Part shown: piece after piece, positions 11,400 to 21,538 of the stretch
How positions within the stretch are numbered: position 1 is the stretch's first letter
How the letters are laid out: each line of letters opens with the position of its first letter
Source of the DNA: Microdon myrmicae
Lineage: Eukaryota > Arthropoda > Insecta > Diptera > Syrphidae
Length of the DNA stretch: 64,000 nucleotides
Assembly (NCBI GenBank): GCA_963931805.1
Contig: OZ007497.1
Coordinates: 7,716,434-7,780,433 of the forward strand
Direction of reading: 5' to 3'
The notes under the pieces: generated by a model
The model's database searches: none
Seen by the model: only the letters and a program-made list of their open reading frames with translations
What the model was told of the DNA's origin: nothing
Program-made: the position numbers and the translations under genes

Positions 11400-12406
11400 A
11401 CTGGCGCTGCGGACAAGCCTTCCGAACGGACCGCGGCAGGCTTGAGCATTTAGTTTTTTTGATTCAACGATCTTTTGGCGGCAATTGGCGAGAGTCCAAC
11501 ATAGAGGAAGAGCTGCGGAAATGTTTTGTTGTTTCTTTGTATTTTTTGTTTTGGTTTTTTTTTGTTCTTTTCCTTTCTTTTTGAATCCAATAATTCTTAA
11601 GAATTGTAAAATTTTGTACAGATTACAGTAACTTTGTTTTGAGTTTAGTTTTAGGCTATTGATTCAATGTTATTTATTGATTATTTATTATTACCTTTAG
11701 TTATTTATATTATCTAGCTGATTTACTTGTTTATTACCTGGTTTATTTATTCATTTTGTGTGACAAATGTCAATAGGTGATAATTTCTTTTTTTTGTTTT
11801 TTGTGATTTTCAATTTTAACTTTGATCGAGCTCTGAATTTTTGTTTTTGATTGTGATTCTGCTTTTCTTCTTTTTTTCCGCCGCGAGTTTGGATTTCGTT
11901 TGTTTTTTTTTTGTTCTGTTACAAAAGTGACCCAGAAGTGGTTGTTGTGTTTGCTTCCCCCTTTCTCTCTCTCTCTCTCTCTTCTCGGGCGGTGTCGTTG
12001 TTGTTTGTCCTGTGGCGTTCCTGGCGTGGTCTGCCGTGTTGTTGCTGCGGTTGGTGTGAGTGTCCCCTTCGGAGTGTTCGTTTGGTGGCTGTGTTGCTTG
12101 TTGTTTTTCTCACCCTCTCGTTCCGTTTGCGGCCTTTGGAAGTGGGAAATTTCGAAATAGAACGTCGTTCGGAACAGACGTTGTGCGTTTGTATCCGATA
12201 TATAGCCGGCTCGTGTACGGATTGGTTCTGTCGCGTTCGGGGTGGTTCTCTGTTTGGATCCCGGGTGTGGTGTTTGTTGCTGTGTTTCGGGGTTCTCGGA
12301 GTTAGTCTGTTGTTTTTCCCGATTTTACTGTTGGCCATAGGGCTTGTTGGGTTTCCGGTTTAGATTTTAATAGCGAGAAATTTTGAGTTTGTTAGACGGC
12401 CTAGCA
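11400..12406 (+). other. Leader of the gag-only element
   Basis: T-rich, then GT-rich sequence between repeat A and the gag ORF. Long ORFs in several frames here are products of low-complexity GTT/GTG composition and are not taken as genes. Confidence 0.45.
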
Positions 12407-13879
12407 ATGCAAACAAGGCAGCGGCAGAGAGATGTCCGAGAGGGCAGCCCTGCCCGGGCACGGCCCGAGGCATTTCCCGAGCCGCCGGTTGACGAGGTGG
12501 ATCCGGAGGTATTCCACGATTTGCGGGATGAATTTGTGGACGAGCGATCGCCAACGAGGCCCCCTCCCACCGTCAGCAAACAGCCTGTTGAGAGCATGGA
12601 GGACACGCCGATGCCCTCATATTTTAAACTGGACCCGCAGCTATGTCCTGTACGGACTATGTTGGGCACAGATAGGGTTTTCGACTTTGTGTCGAAGGCA
12701 GTCCCCATGTTTTCGGGACAGGAAGGCCCAGATACAGGCGAGAGACTCTCCTCGTTTCTCAAGGGCTGTAGAAGGACCTTGGATGGTCTGGCTGTGGAAG
12801 AGGAACATACCTTCCTCCGGTGGCTGCCCTCTAGGCTGAGCGGCGAGGCCTATCGAATGTTCGAGAAGAGACCACCCACGACCTTCCTCGAAGCGGAACA
12901 GCGTCTCAGAGAGGCCTACGAACCCCGGGTGTCGTATGAGGAGTTGTGTGCACAACTCTCCAAAATGCGACAACTTCCTTTCGAGGATGCCACAAGTTTC
13001 GTTTCCCGAGTGAAGCGGGCCGTGGTACGGTGCGAGGAGGCAGCTGAGCGCTTTTATGGTCGCCAGGATAGGTCCGTCTTCGCAAGCCAGCTTGAGGGCA
13101 TGGCCAAGCCGGTGTTGGTGTGGGGTCTGAGGGAGGAAGGACTAAAGCACTTCCTCCTCACGTTGGGTAATGTCCCATTTCGAAGCCTGGTGGACCACCT
13201 AACCGGATTTGAGCGAGCTCGAAGGGAAATGTTGAGGCAGGACGACTTGTTTGTGGATGCGCGCCCGGAATCGCCGATCGAGCATCGGAAACGTTAGATG
13301 TAGGACCGGGAGACTCCTCAACCTTTTTCGAGAACCCATCCGCCACTTTTAGGGATCACCCCGCGGCGCCGGCGCCGGCTTTGTCGAATCTGGGCCCCCG
13401 AGCGGTGTCCTTCGTGTTGCCTGGCGAGGAGCCATTTTCGCACGGATGCTGGTGCCTATACTCCGGCCTACTCTGGCGAGGGAGCGTGGTCAAATACCGT
13501 GCCTTCCTCGAGCCGGAGTGAAGGGTCGCGGAGCTTGGCTCAGGGGGCGCATGTGCCTCAGGATCGATCGGGTCGGGACAATCCGGTCCGGGATCTGGCT
13601 GGTCGATCGGCGCACCCCCTGGAATCCCAGACAACATGCAGCTTCTGCAAAGTAAGGAGTCATGTGTACGACGAGTGCCTGAGGAGAAGGAACACTCCCT
13701 TCTGTCGCGAGTGCTGGTAGTATGGCCACGACATAGTGGACTGCGCGGATCGTCCAACTCTTCGAGTTCGAATTCGGTTGGAAGTGGATGTCGATTGGGT
13801 GAGGGAGAGGAACAGAAAGAGGAATTTTCAATTCCGTTTGTTTTGGTTTCGAAAGATACTGTTTTCGGGGTTCCGTTGA
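12407..13879 (+). pseudogene. Retroelement Gag with two CCHC knuckles, three in-frame TAGs
   Basis: One frame runs from ATG 12407 to TGA 13877-13879. The first 297 residues are open and resemble a Gypsy-type Gag capsid (acidic N-terminus, then the helical FSGQEGPDTGERLSSFL, HTFLRWLPSRLSG and EAEQRLREAYEP segments). TAG codons at 13295 and 13301 precede an Arg/Ser/Pro-rich linker. Next come two zinc knuckles, CSFCKVRSHVYDEC (from 13637) and CREC...YGHDIVDC, the second containing a TAG at 13718. The basic C-terminal tail (RERNRKRNFQFRLFWF) lies inside direct repeat B. No protease, RT or integrase follows. Capsid and RNA-binding functions are inferred from the family. Either decayed or a gag-only (TR-GAG-like) parasite. 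Confidence 0.7.
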
Positions 13880-14373
13880 TACGGGGAGATAAAAAAAAGA
13901 GAGTTGATGAACGGTCGAAGAAAGGAAGTTTTGTAAAAGCGGTTAACTAATTTAAAGATTGAAACAACCAGTTTAAGTTGTTAAATTAATTAAAATAAAG
14001 TTGTCCTAAGCAGTTAACTAATTAAAAGATTGGAAAAACCAGTTTTTAAGTTGCTGAAAGAATTAAAATAAAGTTGCCATGGTGTATGACGTACGAAAAT
14101 TCATCCGCAGTTTTGATTGGGGTATATTGGTGGAAGTTATTGGATGTAGCAGCATTGTACGTGCATTGGATTAAAACCGGATCTGGCTTAACACAGTCTT
14201 GAGACAAGTTTAGATTGAAACTTAAGACAAGGTAACCCCACGTGTTAATTAACATTGAGATTTCGGTGGCTATACGTATGCGGACGGAAACACCAGGAAG
14301 TTATCAAAGCTAAAGATAAGGTAACCCCATTTGTTATTGACATTGAGATTCCTGTGGCTATACATATGCTACA
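13747..14373 (+). repeat. Long direct repeat B (3' side of the gag-only element)
   Basis: Match of 10702-11399, lacking one tandem unit. It overlaps the C-terminal coding tail of Gag. Two shorter internal repeats share AAGGTAACCCCA...CATTGAGATT. Beyond its end a short frame continues for about 20 residues (CDKYYLSRCWRAEELL) that I do not recognise. Confidence 0.65.
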
Positions 14374-15120
14374 GTGTGACAAATATTACTTATCGCGTTG
14401 CTGGCGTGCCGAAGAGCTTTTAATTAACGAAAATTGATAAAAATATAGGTGTTTCAGGATTTTATTTAGACAATTTCAAAAATTAATATAGAAAACATAA
14501 ACTAAACATATATTATGGTTTTATGCATAATCATTTTACCTTGTAACTACAGAGTAATATAGTACAAATAAATTTAAAATAAAAAAGATTACCAACGCTA
14601 GAAAAATACGCCAATTAAAAATATTTTTAGCTTTCCAAAACGTACAAGAACAAGGGGACTATGCAAAATTAGGTGTATATTAATAGTATCAAAACTGACA
14701 AAACAAACATCGTACCTATTAATTTCCAGAAAAATTCAAATATTTGAAAAAAAAATTAATATAATTTTGGAGTTTTCCATCAGCGCCGATTTTCACAATC
14801 ACAATACTACTAGATTAAAACAAGACTTGTGCTTACCAAAAAACAATTCAATAAGACTCCGAGGCAACTCAATTGAAACAAGGACAATCAAATGAAATTG
14901 AATACTTACTGTTGAAAATGTTCAAGCCACCTCCAATACCAATATGGCCATTATCTCAACCAAATCAAGCTGGATCTACAAGAAATTTACATTCGACTCT
15001 CAAGTCTGACATTTCCACTTTAAGCAAGATCCAACCAGGAATAAAGAGTTCCAGCAGTGACAAGAGACGTAGAGATTCCTTGGATAACACAAAATTTTCC
15101 GATGTAGCAGCATAAATATC
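14374..15120. other. AT-rich spacer, short unrecognised ORF
   Basis: It holds a frame at 14873-15115 (+) with no ATG at its start (it begins TTG) whose composition (Ser/Lys/Pro-rich, SSSSDKRRRDSLDN) looks protein-like. It could be the end of an old coding sequence, but there is no family match. Confidence 0.3.
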
Positions 15121-15419
15121 CCCCCGCTTGGTAGAAACCTTGACGTGATGCCGGGGCTTAAACTACAATGAATCACTCAGGCTATGCTGACGGAAGCATG
15201 CGCTTCCAGCAGGGCCAGTCATGTGAGACAGGCTGGCGAGGAGTAACACACAAAGATCTACCACCGCTAATCCAGGGTGTTACGCGTCACCGTACCCATT
15301 GGATGGTTTGGAGCCAAGGGTATACCGGCTGTATTATAACGGCGCCTCTCTGACACCGGGTCGAATCAGAACAGTAAGCAGACCTTACCATATCAAAGAG
15401 GGGCTCTGATATGGTGGAC
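15121..15419 (+). mobile_element. RTE-type LINE copy 1, 5' end
   Basis: It begins CCCCCGCTTGGTAGAAACC, the same start as copy 3 at 46371, and runs without a break into the TSD TGGAC (15415-15419) of the BEL element. The LINE continues at 21539. The 5' region is noncoding, with several small inverted motifs. Confidence 0.75.
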
Positions 15420-16124
15420 TGTTAATTCGCCAGTTGTGGCTCGCCAACTGGGAATATCCAATGGAGATCTGGATTCGGACCAGAAATTGTGTTGCCAAAA
15501 CGCCAGCAACAAAATTCCACAAATCAAAGATAGCAAAGATGTTTTTGCCAAACCGCCAGCTGCAAACCTTTTACACAAATTAAAAGATGGCAAAGTTGAG
15601 GTATTTTGGTTTTTTTCTTCTTTATTCTTCACTTCACAATTTAAGCAATACTTCAATTACATTTCAAACTGCCTCTTGGCATCGCGATCACCAGCTACCA
15701 ACTAAACAATAAAGCGAGCTTTATCACCTTCCTGCGCATTCTTATATGCTGTCTTGTCTTTTCTTTTTTACGGTTTCTTCTTTGGCCGTTGGGATCGTCA
15801 GATCTCGACCAACAAAAGCACCGTATCACGAAAGGGAATTACCGTAGAACAAAATTAACTGTTGTATGGAATCAGCGCTTTTGTCAGTCACCGTTGATCC
15901 AGTCATCATACCACCTTGAGTGTACTGGGATGTGAGTGTAAACCAATTAGCACAGATGACAACCTATGATGCGATTTCTCGTGCATACCTTCTGGTAGTA
16001 ATGACTGCCACGAGGTGAGTTTGGAATGTGCTGATGGCAAATGACTTGATTTTTGAATTTTCTCGTTTGATGAACCGATTCATCTGGACGTTATTGTTGG
16101 CTGTTGCTGCCTAGTGCTGCAACA
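15420..16124 (-). repeat. BEL LTR (3' LTR of the minus-strand element)
   Basis: 705 bp, TG...CA, matching 20844-21538 apart from scattered substitutions and a 10-bp extra segment (GTGTACTGGGAT region near 15920). Confidence 0.85.
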
Positions 16125-16407
16125 TCTTGCCGGGCCGGCGAAGATACTTAGACAAAGGGTTGTTGCTCTGGTTCCGACGATGAGATCAGCACGGAGATGC
16201 TTGACCTAGGCTTCAACTTTGTGTATATCAAAAACATCATGAGGTGCTATCAAGGGTCCCCGCCATCACTTATGCTGTTCATCAGCGTGAGCGTTGGATA
16301 GGCAGGGGGGTGGCAATTATTAGTCTTATATTGATAAAATTAAATGTAATTTGTTATTGAGTATTAGTTATGTTGAACGTAATTCATATTTTGAGTTATC
16401 AGTGTTC

Positions 16408-16491
<84 letters not shown>

Positions 16492-16667
16492 CAGAAGGCC
16501 CCATTGGCCTTTGAGTAGTAGCATTGTAGTTACTGTTGACAAATGTAATGGTTGTTAAATCATTAACAGAATTGGCATACGCTTTAGTTCGTCATTGTTG
16601 TTGTTGAGGGCATCACTTAGATACTGTGTTGATACATCTACAGTAGGAGTAGTTGTTTTCCTATTCC
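16125..16667 (-). other. BEL element 3' untranslated interior with GT microsatellite
   Basis: Noncoding between the Q/N-rich ORF and the 3' LTR. It contains a (GT)n run at 16408-16490 and a GC-rich CCGGCCCGGC stretch next to the LTR. No integrase coding remains that I can see. Confidence 0.6.
16408..16490. repeat. (GT)n microsatellite, about 83 bp
   Basis: Dinucleotide GT run with a single T interruption near 16421. Confidence 0.95.
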
Positions 16668-18251
16668 CTACACGCTATTGAGGATTCTGCCATCTAACCT
16701 TGTGAATGGGGTTCTCGTGCGTCTCTGTTGGCGATTATGGAACACATTCGCTGGTTTGCTATTGCTGTTGTGTTGTGAATTTGGCTTCACCTTTCGTAGA
16801 CCAACTGGCGTAGCAATTCTAACCGGTTCAGGGGTTATTGACTGAACCGGGTGGGGTTGAAGCAAGACTGCTGGTGAAGCCATGCCAGACAATCGGATGT
16901 TCTGGGCTGGCATAACAGGTGCAGTTGTCGACATTTGTAACTCGTCGACATGTTGTGGAGGAGGTGCCTGACAGGCGATATTTGCTGCATCCGACGCGGC
17001 AGCTCTCTGTTGAATATTTGTCCTGTGCCAGTAGTTAATGTTAAGCTTCTGGAGCCGGTTGACATCCGTTAACTCCTGTTGAAACTGCGTTGGCAGCTGT
17101 GAACAGATCGGACCCTGGCGATTAGTTGGCCTTTGTTTTCGAGCGATGTGGTTGTAATTAAGTTGAAACCCTTGTGGTTGTGCAACTATACCTTGCCTTT
17201 GAATGTTGTTGTCTATAACAGATCGAGATGCCCTAGATGAGGCTGCTGATTCAGCATAGCATCCACTTAATTTGCCCATAGCCGGTCGTGTGATGTTGTT
17301 CTTGACCGCTTTTACGTTCGCCATCTGCTGCGGACGGTTAGCCCGTTTTGAGGCTCGAAAGGTTAAGGTATTCACCAACTGCATAGAACCATCTGCGTTC
17401 AGAATCCGACGTGATTGCTGTGGCTGATGCTGTTGCAGTTGGGGCTGTGTCGCACTTACGCCGCTAATGCCACTGTCTGGCCTTGGGCGATTCTCTCGGC
17501 GGCGATTAACATTTGTGTTGCCAGTATTGCTTGACGGTGAATTCGATCCATTTGTCGAGTGATGGTGTCCAGAATGATCACTTCGGTGTTTCCTATGATG
17601 ACAGCCATAGAGATAACCTTGTTGGCCTTGATGACCAGACGAAGTCGCTGCGTTCTTCGAATTGCTGGACTTCGCTGAATTTCCTTTTCGTCCAAAATTA
17701 TTTGTATTATTCCTTTGATACTGGATCGTAGAAGTTAGTCCTCCAGTATTAGTGGTCACTCTAGAATTTGAATTATGGTTTCCATCACTCGATTCGTAAT
17801 TCCGCCGTCGACGTCGTTGAACCCAACCTTTGTTTGATGAAGGTGTAATGCGGCCATGAGTTATAGTCGGTATTTGAGAACCGAAATCATCTTCATGATG
17901 ATTTTCCATAGAGTGTACTTGCTGCTGCATATGCTGTGACGGCGCCTGGTGCCCATCAGAAACTGCATTGTGGTTTGGGTTTTGTTGAACTGGAACGGGC
18001 ATTTGACTGAGGGAGACAGGTCGCGTAATTAGGTTTCTATTAGGAAGAACAGTTCGCTGATCAGGAGGAGCATCGGCTGAATATTGCACTGCTGGATGAA
18101 TCCTATCGAAATATTTTCCCCCTTGGTTCTCAATGGTTGTATACAGCGATGTTACTGTTGGGGGGACCTTGAAATTGACTCCGCCCGAGAGCACCCAGCC
18201 AAGTTCTGTTTGCTGGGCCATGGCGGTTCCTGGTGGTCCCTTGATAATCCC
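16668..18251 (-). CDS. Gln/Asn/Ser-rich ORF fused in frame to BEL protease tail
   Basis: Open for 527 codons after the TAA at 18252-18254, in the same frame as gag and protease. The first 35-40 residues are BEL-like (GIIKGPPGT, TELGWVLSG, SLYTTIENQ). The family then normally enters RT, but here the chain becomes low-complexity. It has a basic patch QRRRRRNYESSDG, long Asn/Gln/His/Ser tracts (GHHHSTNGSNSPSSNTGN), PQLQQHQPQQS, a Pro-rich PAPPPQH-like region and a basic end (FHNRQQRRTRTPFTRLDG). No catalytic motif, zinc finger or membrane segment is visible. It could be captured host coding sequence (an RNA-binding or transcription-factor tail) or a novel Gag extension. Its source is unknown. 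The open frame over 1.5 kb suggests selection or recent origin. Confidence 0.6.
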   Translation of the reverse strand, partial: GIIKGPPGTAMAQQTELGWVLSGGVNFKVPPTVTSLYTTIENQGGKYFDRIHPAVQYSADAPPDQRTVLPNRNLITRPVSLSQMPVPVQQNPNHNAVSDGHQAPSQHMQQQVHSMENHHEDDFGSQIPTITHGRITPSSNKGWVQRRRRRNYESSDGNHNSNSRVTTNTGGLTSTIQYQRNNTNNFGRKGNSAKSSNSKNAATSSGHQGQQGYLYGCHHRKHRSDHSGHHHSTNGSNSPSSNTGNTNVNRRRENRPRPDSGISGVSATQPQLQQHQPQQSRRILNADGSMQLVNTLTFRASKRANRPQQMANVKAVKNNITRPAMGKLSGCYAESAASSRASRSVIDNNIQRQGIVAQPQGFQLNYNHIARKQRPTNRQGPICSQLPTQFQQELTDVNRLQKLNINYWHRTNIQQRAAASDAANIACQAPPPQHVDELQMSTTAPVMPAQNIRLSGMASPAVLLQPHPVQSITPEPVRIATPVGLRKVKPNSQHNSNSKPANVFHNRQQRRTRTPFTRLDGRILNSV

Positions 18252-18671
18252 TTATTGTAGAATAGCTGGACACACATCGCTACCAAGTAGCATGTTGACC
18301 TCACCTGGTTTACTAAACGATGGGTCCGCAAGCTGAATATTTTGCATGTGACTCCAGTTGTCACACGATATATGCTGCGTCGGGAGCATAGACGTAAGCT
18401 TGGGTAAGACCAATGCCCTCAGCTGAATGTTAAAATCCTTATTCACATTCGAATGTATCGTTAATGATACCGCATGCCTGGATACACTGGTATCGTCTTC
18501 TCCGACGCCACGGATGATAGCATGATTATCCTCCATTTTTAACTTTAGCAGTTGTGCAGCAGACTCAGAGATGAACGAAGCCTCCGCTCCAGGATCAAGT
18601 AATGCTCTCAGCACCACAGGTTGTCCAACATTTGGGAAGACCTTGACTAAAGCAGTAGCCAGAAGAACCGT
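18252..18671 (-). pseudogene. BEL protease region (Peptidase A17/DUF1758-type)
   Basis: Same frame as Gag, between TAA 18672-18674 and TAA 18252-18254. It shows VVLRALLDPGAEASFI at the retropepsin active-site position (the family usually has a D-S/Q-G-S type sequence; here DPGA), a second motif VRGVGED-like, and LLGSDVCPAIL followed by the stop, after which GIIKGPPGT continues the fold. Cleavage activity is doubtful. Both stops are also present in copy B. Confidence 0.75.
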
Positions 18672-19904
18672 TTATACCTTATGGTTTTCGGCTACGTGCG
18701 TATTATTTACTGAAGCAGTCCTGGAGGGGGGTATACAATTCTGAGCCTGGTTCGATGATGTATGTTGACTGGAAGAGGAAGTGGATGGAGGCGGTGACTG
18801 GCTATCCACCGTTGAACGGGGTTCATTAGCATGCATATCGTTGTGATCAGTTGTGTGCAACAACGAATAATGTTTCCTTTTGCATGTCCAACACGTGAAC
18901 ATGCTAGTGCGATTTCGTACAGTATGCGCATCTGACAGGCAGTTGAAACATAGTTTGTTTCTCCGAACGACCTCCTGTCTTTGGTTCGGATCCAATGCCT
19001 TGAACTTGTCACAATTTTTGATGGGATGTGACGCCTGGCACATGGGACATTTGCCAACAGTTGAATTGAATGCGCGAACTGTACCTTGTGTGTGCCTCTT
19101 TGGTCTTGATTGCGATAACTCTGTTGTGGATGGGCCCATCACTTCTAAGGTTCTTGCCCTCATCAACAAGAAGTCTTCCAGTACGCTGTAAGTCGGATAG
19201 TCCACATAAGAAGCTATGTTAGATTCCCATTGTCCTCGAGTAATCCGCGGTAGTTTCTGCACGGTATGGTATATTAGAACATCTTCCCAAGATTTTACTG
19301 GGACCCCTAGATGTTTTAGAGACAGCCTTGCCTCATTTGTGGTGTCTAAGAGAAGTTTTAGACCATCGGACGATTCTTGCGCAAGCTTTGGTTGGTCGAA
19401 AAGCAATCTGAATTGGTTATCCTTTAACCATCTTACGTTCTGGTAACGCTTCACCAGAGTTGCCCAAGCGCTTTCAAAATTACCAACGGTGATGGCAGTG
19501 TTCCTCAGTAATCGCTCCGCTTCACCACTTAAATTAGTCTTCAAGTAGTGCAGCCGTTGAGCATCAGAAATGGATGCATTTTTTATCACCAGACCTTCAA
19601 ATAGGCTTTTAAATACAGGCCACATTTGGTATGAGCCTGAAAAGGCCGGAAGTTTCAGCTCGACTGTTGGGGATCTCGAAACCGCTGCTGAATTGTTAAG
19701 AGTCTGGTGTAGGTCCTCGGTGGCCGCCAATTGGGATTTTAAGTCGGATGAGTACATGTAGTACAACTCCTTCAAAGTGTGAAATACTAAGGAGTCCATG
19801 TACTTCACCTTTGCATCTTCATTAGGTGCTGCGACAATCTTCTGGTGCAGTCCTCGCGCTTCGTCAAAAGATCGCTCCAAGTTAGACAAACGCGCCTCAT
19901 TCAT
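18672..19904 (-). CDS. BEL/Pao Gag (DUF1759-type) with zinc knuckles
   Basis: 410 residues from ATG 19904. The DUF1759-like core includes LPAFSGSYQMWPVFKSLFE, AQRLHYLKTNLSGEAERL and the ALIKRYQN-type segment (LVKRYQN), in residues 80-220. The C-terminal Cys/His clusters CPMCQASHPIKNC and CFNCLSDAHTVRNRTSMFTC are typical of BEL gag. The likely true start is ATG near 20016 (MSKQRVPNLIDS), but a one-base shift near 19960 separates it from this frame in both copies. Role: particle assembly and RNA packaging. Confidence 0.8.
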   Translation of the reverse strand: MNEARLSNLERSFDEARGLHQKIVAAPNEDAKVKYMDSLVFHTLKELYYMYSSDLKSQLAATEDLHQTLNNSAAVSRSPTVELKLPAFSGSYQMWPVFKSLFEGLVIKNASISDAQRLHYLKTNLSGEAERLLRNTAITVGNFESAWATLVKRYQNVRWLKDNQFRLLFDQPKLAQESSDGLKLLLDTTNEARLSLKHLGVPVKSWEDVLIYHTVQKLPRITRGQWESNIASYVDYPTYSVLEDFLLMRARTLEVMGPSTTELSQSRPKRHTQGTVRAFNSTVGKCPMCQASHPIKNCDKFKALDPNQRQEVVRRNKLCFNCLSDAHTVRNRTSMFTCWTCKRKHYSLLHTTDHNDMHANEPRSTVDSQSPPPSTSSSSQHTSSNQAQNCIPPSRTASVNNTHVAENHKV

Positions 19905-20843
19905 ATGAATGGACTTGGCCGAGTGGTCTAAGGCAAATATGCCTTGTGATCCGCAGTTAATTCGCTTGCAATGTTTTGCAAGCTATCAATGAGATTCGGC
20001 ACCCTCTGTTTACTCATGTTGTGTTGTAGAAACTCGAAATTACACCGAACGACCTATGCAGTTGCTGGCAAGTGCGCGAAGATGCAGCCCGAATGAAATA
20101 CGTAGAAAGTTGCCGTCAGCTGCCTTGTCGACGTTGCTCCTGCAGAGCCCTCATATCAGTTAATCTCGTGCCCTAAGTGTGGATTGGCGTTTATGCAGTA
20201 GTAAGAGAATACGCTTTCCCCTTACCCAATATATTTTATTGTTTTAGCTTGAAATGTTCTTTTGTTTTTAGCAGGTCGTACCCCCGAAGCCAGACTCAGC
20301 TCCGGATTAAAGGGGAAGGGTGTCTTGCCCAGTACGATTGAAGATAGTTTAATGTAAATTTATTTTATATTAAATTTATATTTTATTTTATGAACTACTT
20401 GTGTTGTTACGGGATGATGCAAATACCTAGAGGTCCACCTGCATTGGACTAATGCTTGGAAACAAATAAACAACCTTGAACCTTGCGATAAAGAAAATTT
20501 GTCGTCGTCCAACCTTATCCTGAGTCGTCCAACCTTATCCTGAGTCGTCGCAATGCGTCTGCTTCAGGACCTTCAATTGCTTCTGCACTTTCACTTGTAT
20601 GTGATACAAACACACCACACAACACTTCTTAATTTAAGATCACTTCCGATCGCTATATTAAGTTAGTACAAGTTATCAAGTGCCACTTACCCTTGCCTTG
20701 AGTGCTGTTAGTACGTTGATCATGGGTTGCTGAATGTAATCCTTCGTTTTTCTCGTTGAGGTTTGCCTCTGTTTGCGCCTGTATCTGCTTCTCTGTACGT
20801 AGTCCAATTTCACCGTATCTTTTGCGGATGTAAACAAACAACA
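19905..20843 (-). other. BEL leader and frameshifted Gag N-terminus
   Basis: It contains the broken Gag start (MSKQRVPNLI..., about 19945-20016), an AT-rich leader, a 20-bp tandem duplication (GTCGTCCAACCTTATCCTGA, near 20506-20545) and a splice-donor consensus GTAAGT on the minus strand at 20690-20685. Copy B lacks the 20-bp duplication and carries 163 extra bases here. Confidence 0.6.
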
Positions 20844-21538
20844 TGTTAACTCGCCAGTTGTGGTTCGCCAACTGGGAATATCCAATGGAGATCTGGATTC
20901 GGACCAGAAATTGTGTTGCCAAAACGGCAGCAACAAAATTCCACAAATCAAAGATAGCAAAGATGTTTTTGCCACACCGCCAGCTACAAACCTTTTACAT
21001 AAATTAAAAGATGGAAAAGTTGAGGTATTTTGGTTTTTTTCTTCTTTATTCTTCACTTCACAATTTAAACAATACTTCAATTACATTTCAAACTGCCACT
21101 TGGCATCGCGATCACCAGCTGCCAACTAAACAATAAAGCGAGCTTTATCACCTTCCTGCGCCTTCTTATATGCTGTCTTGTCTTTTCTTTTTTACGGTTT
21201 CTTCTTTGGCCGTTGGGATCGTCAGATCCCGACCAACAAAAGCACCGTATCACGAAAGGGAATTACCGTAGAACAAAATAAACTGTTCTATGGAATCAGC
21301 GCTTTTGTCAGTCACCGTTGATCCTGTCATCATACCACCTTGAGTGTGAGTGTAAACCAATTAGCACAGATGACAACCTATGATGCGATTTCTCGTGCAT
21401 ACCTTCTGGTAGTAATGACTGCCACGAGGTGAGTTTGGAATGTGCTGATGGCAAATGACTTGATTTCTGAATTTTCTCGTTTGATGAACCGATTCATCTG
21501 GACGTTATTGTTGGCTGTTGCTGCCTAGTGCTGCAACA
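20844..21538 (-). repeat. BEL LTR (5' LTR of the minus-strand element)
   Basis: 695 bp, TGTTAACTCGCC...GCTGCAACA as read on the plus strand. Matches 15420-16124. TSD TGGAC follows at 21539. Confidence 0.85.

Larger units (their letters stand above)
15420..21538 (-). mobile_element. Non-autonomous BEL/Pao element with a foreign-looking ORF in place of pol
   Basis: A complete LTR element on the minus strand. LTRs 15420-16124 and 20844-21538 (TG...CA ends) flank a 4.7-kb interior, with TSD TGGAC at 15415-15419 and 21539-21543 inside an RTE LINE. The interior encodes BEL Gag and the retropepsin region in one frame, then a Gln/Asn/Ser-rich segment. I find no RT, RNase H or integrase, so mobility must depend on a helper. 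LTRs differ by roughly 2-3% plus a 10-bp indel (my count by eye). A consensus splice donor (GTAAGT, minus, from 20690) lies in the leader. No convincing primer-binding site was found. Copy B (50047-53781) is truncated. Confidence 0.85.

Noticed and set aside
11900..12363. Several overlapping ORFs on both strands rich in Cys/Leu/Val or Arg/Thr
   Set aside because: Product of GT-rich low-complexity leader sequence; no domain and no conserved frame.
15436..15705. 89-residue frame in the BEL LTR, also at 20860 and 53103
   Set aside because: Runs antisense to the element inside the LTR; no start context or domain. Its recurrence follows from LTR identity.
16370..16558. ORF through the GT repeat
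   Set aside because: Val/Cys alternation is simply the (GT)n microsatellite.
18707..19446. Plus-strand and alternate minus-strand ORFs opposite BEL Gag
   Set aside because: Shadow frames of the Gag coding sequence, repeated identically in copy B.
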